A stretch of 22,562 bases of DNA, taken from the NCBI GenBank assembly GCA_028871195.1, contig JAGWNT010000067.1, positions 1 to 22,562 on the forward strand. Reading direction: 5' to 3'. Position numbers and translations under genes: made by a program. Under the pieces are notes generated by a model. That model saw only the letters and a list, made by a program, of their open reading frames with translations, was not told where the DNA came from and made no database searches. Each line of letters starts with the position of its first letter. Positions within the stretch are counted from its first letter, which is position 1. Positions 17,076 to 22,562 of this stretch are shown here, one piece after another. The stretch is from REEB85 sp018971455 (GTDB lineage Bacteria; Pseudomonadota; Alphaproteobacteria; Acetobacterales; Acetobacteraceae).

Positions 17076-17981
17076 ATGGCGACCGAGCCCGATTGGATCA
17101 CCATCCGCATCGTGCTGGCCGCCATCGAACTCGGCAGCGTCGCCCGCGCCGCCAGCCGGTGCGGCATCGCCAATTCGGCCGCCGCCAAGCGGGTGCAGGA
17201 CCTCGAGGCGCAATGCGGCATGCGGCTCTTCGCGCGTACCGCCCGCGGCGTGCGGCCGACCGCTGCGGGTGAAATCTTCGCCCGCCACGCCCGCACCCTG
17301 TCCGATTTCGCGGCCCGGCTCGGCGAGGACATGGCAACGCTCGCCACCGGCGGGCTGGGCCGCGTCCGGCTCGGCGCCACGCCCTCCGTCATCGCCGGCG
17401 CCTGGCTCGCCGGCGATCTCGCCCGCTTCGGCGCCGCGCGGCCGGGCATCGCCATCGAACTGCGCGAGGCGAGCAGCCTGCCGGTGCTGCAGGATCTGCT
17501 CGACGGCCGCGTCGATCTCGGCATCGTCACCACCGGCGGCGTCATTCCGGCGGGGCTTCAGGCCCAGCCCTGGCGCGAGGATCGGCTGCTCGCCGCAATG
17601 CCGGCCGGCCACCCGCTCGCCGGGCGCGCGTCGCTGCGCTTTGCCGAGCTGCTCGACCACAGGATGATCGGGGTGCTGGAAGGCGGCGCCCTTGCGCTGC
17701 TGCTCGACAGCGTCGCCGAACAGCTCGGGCGACGCCAGCACCACAGCTTCCGCGTCACCAGCACCGACGCCGCCCGCCGCCTGGTTGCCGGCGGCCATGG
17801 CATCTGCGTCATGCCGGACGGGCTGCTCGTGCCGTATGCGGCCGCCCTCGGCCTGCGCGGCGTGCCGCTCGCCGAGCCATGGGCCGTGCGCCGGCTGCGC
17901 CTGGTCAGCCAGCCGCCCGGCAGCCTCGCCGTGCCGGCCCGGCTGCTGCGCGATCACCTGCTGGCGCCGGAGTCTCCGTAA
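17076..17981 (+). CDS. LysR-family transcriptional regulator
   Basis: A 301-residue LysR-type regulator. The N-terminal winged helix-turn-helix (about 7-65) includes GSVARAASRCGIANSAAAKR, VQDLEAQCGMRLFARTARGV and RPTAAGEIF, and the effector-binding domain runs from about 90 to the end (GRVRLGATPSVIAGAWLAGD). The helix-turn-helix segment IANSAAAKRVQDLEA departs from the usual QPAVS.QI..LE pattern. It is upstream of, and in the same direction as, the lyase-CoA-transferase-transporter genes, with a 97-base gap containing three inverted repeats. It is the likely activator of that operon. The inducer is unknown but may be the operon's substrate. Confidence 0.93.
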   Translation: MATEPDWITIRIVLAAIELGSVARAASRCGIANSAAAKRVQDLEAQCGMRLFARTARGVRPTAAGEIFARHARTLSDFAARLGEDMATLATGGLGRVRLGATPSVIAGAWLAGDLARFGAARPGIAIELREASSLPVLQDLLDGRVDLGIVTTGGVIPAGLQAQPWREDRLLAAMPAGHPLAGRASLRFAELLDHRMIGVLEGGALALLLDSVAEQLGRRQHHSFRVTSTDAARRLVAGGHGICVMPDGLLVPYAAALGLRGVPLAEPWAVRRLRLVSQPPGSLAVPARLLRDHLLAPESP

Positions 17982-18031
17982 TACACGGAGTATTCGGCCG
18001 CGAATCAGCGATTTTACTCCTTGAAACAAGG
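17974..18031 (+). promoter_or_regulatory. cluster of three dyads and putative promoter in front of the lyase operon
   Basis: Three inverted repeats follow one another: CTCCGT-N5-ACGGAG (17974-17990, spanning the LysR stop codon), ATTCG-N4-CGAAT (17992-18005) and CCTTG-AAA-CAAGG (18019-18031). A weak promoter, TTTTAC (18012-18017), 17 bases, CATTAT (18035-18040), would start transcription near 18047. The first two dyads would then lie at about -73 to -42, the usual LysR recognition and activation positions. The operator call is inference. Confidence 0.5.
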
Positions 18032-18078
18032 CCGCATTATCCCGGCGGGAAGGATTGGTCCGGGAGGTGGCACGCACC

Positions 18079-19020
18079 ATGCCGACGTCAGAGCGCGCCC
18101 TCGTGCGCGAAGTTGGCCCGCGCGACGGGTTGCAGATGGCGAAATCGGTCATGCCGACCGCGGCCAAGCGGCGCTGGATCGCGGCGATGGCCGCCTGCGG
18201 GCTGCCCGAGATGGAAGTGGCGAGCTTCGTGCCCCCCGCCCTGCTGCCGCAGATGGCCGATGCCGCCGAGATCACCCGCGCCGCCCGCGCCGATCACCCG
18301 GCGCTGCATGTCGTGGCCCTGGCGCCGAATTTGCGCGGCGCGCAGAACGCCGCCGCCGCCGGGGCGCAGACGATCATCCTACCGGTCTCGGCGAGCGAGG
18401 CCCACAGCCAGGCCAATGTGCGCCGCAGCCGCGCCGAGCAGCTCGCCGAGCTGGGCCGGGTTGCCGCCTGGGCCGCGACGCTGGGCGACGCGGCGCCGCG
18501 CATCGAGGCCGGCATCTCCACCGCCTTCGGCTGCTCGCTGCAGGGCATCGTCCCCGAGCGCGAGGTGATAACCCTCGCCGCCGACCTGGCCCGGGCGGGC
18601 GCCGACCGCGTCGCACTGGCCGACACGCTGGGCTACGCCAGCCCGTCGCAGGTGCGCCGCCTGGTCCGCGCCGTCCGCGGCGAGATCGGCGCGGAGCGCT
18701 GCGGCAACCTGCACCTGCACGATACGCTGGGCACCGCGCTGGCCAACGTCTTCGCCGCGCTGGAGGAAGGTGTGCGCGGCTTCGATGCAGCCCTCGGCGG
18801 GCTGGGCGGGTGCCCCTATGCCCCCGGCTCCGTCGGCAATGCCGCCACCGAGGATCTTGTCTTCCTGCTCGAATCCGAGGGGTTCGCCACCGGCATCGAC
18901 CTGCCTGCCCTGATCGCCGCGCGCGCCGCGCTGGCCACGGGCCTGCCGGATGAGCGCTTGCACGGCCGCCTGGCCGCCGCCGGCGTGCCGCGCACCTACC
19001 GCCCCGCCATGACCGCGTGA
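18079..19020 (+). CDS. hydroxymethylglutaryl-CoA lyase family protein
   Basis: A 313-residue TIM-barrel lyase of the HMG-CoA lyase family, which cleaves a 3-hydroxy-3-methylacyl-CoA to acetyl-CoA and a keto acid by retro-aldol chemistry. REVGPRDGLQ (10-19) has the catalytic R15 and D16. LHLHDTLGTALAN (211-223) gives metal ligands H212 and H214. GGCPYAPGSVGNAATED (243-259) gives catalytic C245 and N254. The His-to-Cys spacing of 33 equals that of the human enzyme. The ATG at 18079 has GGAGG 11 bases upstream; an upstream TTG at 18055 is less likely. The CoA-transferase follows at once, so the true substrate is probably a related CoA ester made by that enzyme, rather than HMG-CoA from leucine breakdown. 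Confidence 0.92.
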   Translation: MPTSERALVREVGPRDGLQMAKSVMPTAAKRRWIAAMAACGLPEMEVASFVPPALLPQMADAAEITRAARADHPALHVVALAPNLRGAQNAAAAGAQTIILPVSASEAHSQANVRRSRAEQLAELGRVAAWAATLGDAAPRIEAGISTAFGCSLQGIVPEREVITLAADLARAGADRVALADTLGYASPSQVRRLVRAVRGEIGAERCGNLHLHDTLGTALANVFAALEEGVRGFDAALGGLGGCPYAPGSVGNAATEDLVFLLESEGFATGIDLPALIAARAALATGLPDERLHGRLAAAGVPRTYRPAMTA

Positions 19021-19031
19021 AAGGCCAGGAG

Positions 19032-20282
19032 ATGCCCGACGCCCCGCCCGCCGACCCGCGCCCTGGCCCACTCGCCGGCCTGAAGGTCATCGAGTTCACC
19101 CACATGATCATGGGGCCGAGCTGCGCCATGGTGCTGGGCGATCTCGGCGCGGACGTGATCAAGATCGAGCCGGCGCCGGCCGGCGACAACACGCGCCGGC
19201 TCGGCGGCGCCGCGATCGGCTTCTTCCCCACCTACAACCGCAACAAGCGCAGCCTGTGCATCGACCTCAAGCGCCCCGCCGGCCTCGCGCTGGCGCGCCG
19301 GCTGGCGGCCGGCGCCGACGTGCTGGTGGAGAATTTCCGCCCCGGCGCCATGGACAAGCTCGGCCTCGGCCACGCCGCCTTGTCGGCCGAGAACCCGCGC
19401 CTCGTCTATTGCTCGTGCAAGGGTTTCCTGCCCGGCCCCTACGAGCACCGCACCGCACTCGACGAGGTGGTGCAGATGATGGGCGGGCTCGCCTACATGA
19501 CCGGCCCGCCCGGCCGGCCGCTGCGCACCGGCGCGTCGGTCAACGACATCATGGGCGGCATGTTCGGCGTCATCGCCATCCTCGCCGCGCTGCGCGCGCG
19601 CGACGCCACCGGTCGCGGCGCGCATGTGCAGTCCGGCCTGTTCGAGACCAACATGGTGCTGGTCGGCCAGCACATGGCCGGCGCCGCCATCGAGGGGCGC
19701 GAGCCGCCCTCCTACGCCGACCCCGCGATGGTGAAGCCCTGGCCGGTCTATGACGTGTTCGACACCAGCGAGCCGGGCCGCCAGGTCTTCGTCGGCATCG
19801 TCACCGACACGCAATGGCGCGGCTTCTGCGAGGCGTTCGGGCTCGCCGACCTGCTCGCCGACCCGCTGCTGGCAACCCAGGCCCAGCGTGTCGCGGCCCG
19901 CGCGCGCACCATCCCGCGCGTTGCCGCCGTCTTCGCGGGCCTCACCAAGGCCGAGCTGATGGCGCGCTGCGAAGCGCTCGGCGTGCCCTTCGCCCCCATC
20001 GCCCGCCCCGCCGACCTGTTCGACGACCCGCATCTGCTGGCCTCGGGCGGATTGCTGCCCACCGCGCTCGCCGCGGCCGCGGGCGCGCCCGGCGGCACGC
20101 CGGCCCAGCCGATGGCCGGGCTGCCCGGATTGCCGGTCGCCATCGACGGCGCGCGCCTCGGCCTGCGCCGCCAGCCGCCTGCCATCGGCCAGCACGGCCA
20201 CGAGATCGCCGCCGAGGCCGGGCTGTCGGAGGCCGAGATCGCCGCCCTCATTGCCGACGGCACGCTCTGCGCGCCGGCCTGA
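19032..20282 (+). CDS. CaiB/BaiF CoA-transferase family (class III) protein
   Basis: A 416-residue class III CoA-transferase, which moves CoA between carboxylic acids. LAGLKVIEFTHMIMGPSCAM (14-33), LGDLGADVIKIE (35-46), NRNKRSLCIDLK (69-80), LVENFRPGAMDKLG (98-111) and TGRGAHVQSGLFET (193-206) follow the family pattern. The catalytic Asp is D144 in TALDEVVQMMGG. The ATG at 19032 has AAGG 7 bases upstream; a GTG at 19017, overlapping the lyase stop, would add five residues and cannot be excluded. It probably activates the operon's substrate by CoA transfer for the preceding lyase. Known relatives act on carnitine, oxalate, succinate/itaconate-type and bile acids; the acid here is not readable from sequence. 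Confidence 0.93.
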   Translation: MPDAPPADPRPGPLAGLKVIEFTHMIMGPSCAMVLGDLGADVIKIEPAPAGDNTRRLGGAAIGFFPTYNRNKRSLCIDLKRPAGLALARRLAAGADVLVENFRPGAMDKLGLGHAALSAENPRLVYCSCKGFLPGPYEHRTALDEVVQMMGGLAYMTGPPGRPLRTGASVNDIMGGMFGVIAILAALRARDATGRGAHVQSGLFETNMVLVGQHMAGAAIEGREPPSYADPAMVKPWPVYDVFDTSEPGRQVFVGIVTDTQWRGFCEAFGLADLLADPLLATQAQRVAARARTIPRVAAVFAGLTKAELMARCEALGVPFAPIARPADLFDDPHLLASGGLLPTALAAAAGAPGGTPAQPMAGLPGLPVAIDGARLGLRRQPPAIGQHGHEIAAEAGLSEAEIAALIADGTLCAPA

Positions 20283-20318
20283 CCCACGCCGCGATAAAAA
20301 TCCAGGGAGGATGCCACC

Positions 20319-21707
20319 ATGCGAGACCAGCCCACCGAAGATGTCGGGGCGATTGTCGCCCGCCTCGACCGCCTGCCGGCGACCCGCTCGATCCGGCAGA
20401 TCGTCGTCCTGCTCAGCCTCGGCATGTTCTTCGAACTCTACGAATTGTTCTTCACCGGCTACGTCGCCCCCGGCCTGGTCAAGGGCGGCATCCTGACCAC
20501 CTCCACCCCCGGCCTGTTCGGCACCACGGGCGTGGCAAGCTTCATCGCCGCCCTGTTCGCCGGGCTGTTCGTCGGCACCCTGCTCTGCGGCCAGCTCGCC
20601 GACCGCTTCGGCCGCCGCGCCATCTTCACCTGGTCGCTGATCTGGTACGCCGCCGCCTCCGCCCTCATGGCGTTCCAGACCGATGCCTTCGGCCTCAACC
20701 TGTTCCGCTTCCTGGCCGGCATCGGCATCGGCGTCGAGCTCGTCACCATCGACACCTACATCGCCGAGATCGTGCCCAAGCACCTGCGCGGCCGCGCCTT
20801 CGCCTTCAGCCAGGCGGTCGGCTTCGCGGCGGTGCCGATCGTCGCCCTGCTGGCCTGGCAGCTGGTGCCGGCCAAACCCTTCGGCCTCGATGGCTGGCGC
20901 TGGCTGGTGCTGATCGGCTCGTCGAGCTCGGTCTTCGTGTGGTGGATCCGCCTGCGCCTGCCGGAAAGCCCGCGCTGGCTGGTGCTGCACGGCCACGCCG
21001 CCGAGGCCGAGCGGGTGACGGCCGATCTCGAAGCCCGCGTCGCCGCCGAGTATGGCGCGACCCTGCCGCCGCCCGCGGCCGCCGAGCCCGCCGGACCGCG
21101 CGGCGGCTTCATCGAGCTCTGGAAGCCGCCCTATCTGAGCCGCACCATCATGATGAGCCTGTTCAACGTCTTCCAGACGGTGGGCTATTACGGCTTCGCC
21201 AACTGGGTGCCGACGCTGCTGATCAAGCAGGGCGTCTCGCTGCCGCACAGCCTGTTCTACACCACGCTGATCGCGATCGCCGCGCCCCTCGGCCCGCTGC
21301 TCGGCATGCTCGTCGCCGACCGCATGGAGCGGCGGACGATCATCGTCTTCGGCGCGCTCGCGACCGCCGTCTGCGGCCTGATCTTCAGCCAGGCGCGCGC
21401 GCCGGGGCTGCTCATCGCCATGGGCGTCTGCCTGACGCTGGCCGGCAACGTCATCTCGTTCGCCTACCACGCCTATCAGACGGAACTGTTCCCCACCCGC
21501 ATCCGCGCCATGGCCGTTGGCTTCGTCTATTCCTGGAGCCGCATCTCGGCCGCCTTCACGGCGTTCTTCATCGCCTTCATCCTCGGCCATTCCGGGGTGC
21601 CGGGCGTGTTCGCCTTCGTCGCCGGCTCGATGCTCATCGTCATGCTGACCATCGGCCTGATGGGCCCGCGCACCAACCAGCTGGCGCTCGAGCACATCTC
21701 CTCCTGA
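20319..21707 (+). CDS. MFS transporter, metabolite:H+ symporter type
   Basis: A 462-residue inner-membrane carrier with about 12 hydrophobic segments. The motif-A loop GQLADRFGRR (91-100) between helices 2 and 3 recurs in degenerate form as GMLVADRMERR (329-339) in the second half. The motif RFLAGIGIGVEL (130-141) lies in helix 4, and PESPRWL (215-221) marks the central loop, as in the sugar-porter and aromatic-acid symporter groups. A variable charged stretch (about 228-265) separates the halves. GGGAGG lies 9 bases before the ATG at 20319. It is the last gene of the lyase operon, 36 bases after the CoA-transferase, and most likely imports that pathway's carboxylic acid. Confidence 0.92.
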   Translation: MRDQPTEDVGAIVARLDRLPATRSIRQIVVLLSLGMFFELYELFFTGYVAPGLVKGGILTTSTPGLFGTTGVASFIAALFAGLFVGTLLCGQLADRFGRRAIFTWSLIWYAAASALMAFQTDAFGLNLFRFLAGIGIGVELVTIDTYIAEIVPKHLRGRAFAFSQAVGFAAVPIVALLAWQLVPAKPFGLDGWRWLVLIGSSSSVFVWWIRLRLPESPRWLVLHGHAAEAERVTADLEARVAAEYGATLPPPAAAEPAGPRGGFIELWKPPYLSRTIMMSLFNVFQTVGYYGFANWVPTLLIKQGVSLPHSLFYTTLIAIAAPLGPLLGMLVADRMERRTIIVFGALATAVCGLIFSQARAPGLLIAMGVCLTLAGNVISFAYHAYQTELFPTRIRAMAVGFVYSWSRISAAFTAFFIAFILGHSGVPGVFAFVAGSMLIVMLTIGLMGPRTNQLALEHISS

Positions 21708-21715
21708 ACGCCGGC

Positions 21716-21745
21716 GCTGATCCCCTGCCGCGGCAGGGGATCAGC
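21716..21745. terminator. 30-bp perfect palindrome, bidirectional terminator
   Basis: GCTGATCCCCTGCCG at 21716-21730 is followed directly by its exact reverse complement at 21731-21745. As RNA it can form a stem of about 13 pairs with a CGCG loop on either strand. It lies 8 bases after the transporter stop and includes the stop codon of the convergent dioxygenase (21741-21743). TCTTG follows on the + strand, but there is no long T-run on either side. Confidence 0.75.
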
Positions 21746-22466
21746 TCTTGCGGAAGGTTGCCACCAGCACGTCGCGCCAGGCCGGCTGGGCGGCGTCCAG
21801 CGGCTCGATGGCGGTGACGCCGTGATAGACTCGCCGGTCATCGACCAGGGCGGCATCGAGCGGGTCGGTCAGCGTGAAGCTGCCCAGCCTCGCGCGGTCG
21901 AGCCCGTGGATGCTGGTGGTGCCGCTCTGGATGTTGTGGCGCTCCACCATCAGCACCAGCACGTAATCCACGCCGTCGCGGTGCACGCCCTCGGGGGTGG
22001 GTTCGCCCGCTTCGCCCGGCTTCGCCTCGATGCGGAACTGGTGCACCTCCACGTGCCAGCCGCCCGTGCGTGCGGCCAGCGTGCCGAACAGCGTGCAGCA
22101 GAAGGCGAGGATGCGCCGCAGGGTGGCGCCGTCGGCGACCGCCGGCTCGATCGGCTCGAACCAGCGCTGGATGTCGCCCTGCAGCGGGTTGTAGCTGAGG
22201 CTCTGGAAGTGCGGCTGGTGCGGCGCACGCACCAACGGGCCGTCGTCGCCCACGGCAAAGGTGGCGTGCCGGCGGCGCCGATGGCGGCCCTGTGCGGCAA
22301 GGTAGGTATCCGGCGCCAGATCGTTCCAGCTGGCGGCGAACGCCGGCCAGTCGGCGAGCGCGGCCGGCGCGTCGAGCAGGTCGCCCATCACGCGGGCGGT
22401 GAGAAAGGCAAAGCCGTCGCGCTGCAGGCGGTCGTCCAGCGCGGAAAAGTCGGGGAGGGGAGGCAT
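21741..22466 (-). CDS. 2OG-Fe(II) dioxygenase family protein (BsmA/isoleucine dioxygenase-like)
   Basis: A 241-residue non-heme iron oxygenase. The facial triad is H162 and D164 in PEGVHRDGVDYVLVLMV (158-174) and H215 in RVYHGVTAIEP (212-222), with R231 in RDVLVATF the probable 2-oxoglutarate anchor. PEGVHRDG is typical of the 2OG-Fe_Oxy_2 group, whose characterised members hydroxylate free amino acids such as L-isoleucine. FQIRxE-type strands (VHQFRIEA, 141-148) also match. The ATG at 22466 was preferred to a TTG at 22472, although no strong ribosome-binding site precedes it. Its 3' end lies in the 30-bp palindrome shared with the transporter. The substrate is unknown; a free amino acid is the first guess. 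Confidence 0.85.
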   Translation of the reverse strand: MPPLPDFSALDDRLQRDGFAFLTARVMGDLLDAPAALADWPAFAASWNDLAPDTYLAAQGRHRRRRHATFAVGDDGPLVRAPHQPHFQSLSYNPLQGDIQRWFEPIEPAVADGATLRRILAFCCTLFGTLAARTGGWHVEVHQFRIEAKPGEAGEPTPEGVHRDGVDYVLVLMVERHNIQSGTTSIHGLDRARLGSFTLTDPLDAALVDDRRVYHGVTAIEPLDAAQPAWRDVLVATFRKS

Positions 22467-22562
22467 GCGCAAAGCGTAGCAGTTGGCCTTTTGAACATCA
22501 TGCCGCCCATGCTTGCTTGAACAGAGCCCCCTTGACGCCGGTCAGGCGGGAAACGCGCGGTC
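22467..22562. other. upstream region of the dioxygenase, no gene seen
   Basis: These 96 bases to the window edge hold no credible reading frame. TTGAACA occurs twice, at 22491-22497 and 22517-22523, 26 bases apart, possibly a regulatory repeat for the dioxygenase. No convincing promoter was found. Confidence 0.3.

Noticed and set aside
16599..18275. A 558-codon - strand frame over the peroxiredoxin and LysR genes
   Set aside because: It is opposite two well-supported genes and has no recognisable motif.
18996..21695. An 899-codon reading frame on the - strand opposite the CoA-transferase and transporter genes
   Set aside because: Its translation is rich in Gly, Arg, Asp, Gln and His with no recognisable domain, and it lies antisense to two clear conserved genes. 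Long open antisense frames are expected at this GC content.

Overview
The window is a very GC-rich stretch (apparently about 70% by eye, not counted) of a bacterial chromosome. It is packed with genes on both strands and has no gap over 300 bases without a gene. The content points to an alphaproteobacterium, probably Rhodospirillales/Acetobacterales-like. The signs are a COQ9-family gene divergent from rpsU, YdcH (DUF465) genes beside purE-purK, and a textbook sigma-32 promoter in front of clpB. The lineage is inference from gene content. I see no tRNA, rRNA, CRISPR array, insertion sequence, prophage or plasmid marker. Many long extra reading frames (up to about 900 codons) are GC-driven shadows and were left out.

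Layout. Positions 101-2683 (-): heat-shock disaggregase clpB. 2801-3559 (+): MOSC-domain protein. 3585-5684 (-): a tight operon of peptide deformylase, COQ9-family protein and transglutaminase-like protein, divergent from rpsU (5847-6050, +), whose leader carries a terminator-like hairpin. 6087-8287: a PaiB-type FMN-binding protein (-) divergent from a MocR/PdxR-type regulator (+). 8297-8855: two divergent small YdcH proteins; the second heads a five-gene operon with purE, purK, a GT-C-like membrane glycosyltransferase and a GT2 enzyme, ending at 12540.

12537-15262 (-): a beta-decarboxylating dehydrogenase coupled to a GMC oxidoreductase. 15356-16501 (+): an epoxide-hydrolase-like protein. 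16584-17060 (+): a Bcp-type peroxiredoxin. 17076-21707 (+): a LysR regulator followed by an HMG-CoA-lyase-family enzyme, a CaiB/BaiF CoA-transferase and an MFS transporter. The last four look like a self-contained module for uptake, CoA activation and retro-aldol cleavage of a branched carboxylic acid. A 30-bp perfect palindrome separates it from a convergent 2OG-Fe(II) dioxygenase (21741-22466, -).

The left two thirds is mostly housekeeping: protein quality control, N-terminal processing, ubiquinone, ribosome and purine synthesis. The right third is metabolic accessory material. No gene is obviously a new defence or mobile system. The best leads are regulatory: the sigma-32 promoter with a 5' UTR hairpin at clpB, the rpsU leader hairpin, and a cluster of three dyads in front of the lyase-transferase-transporter operon. 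The substrate of that operon is also unknown.
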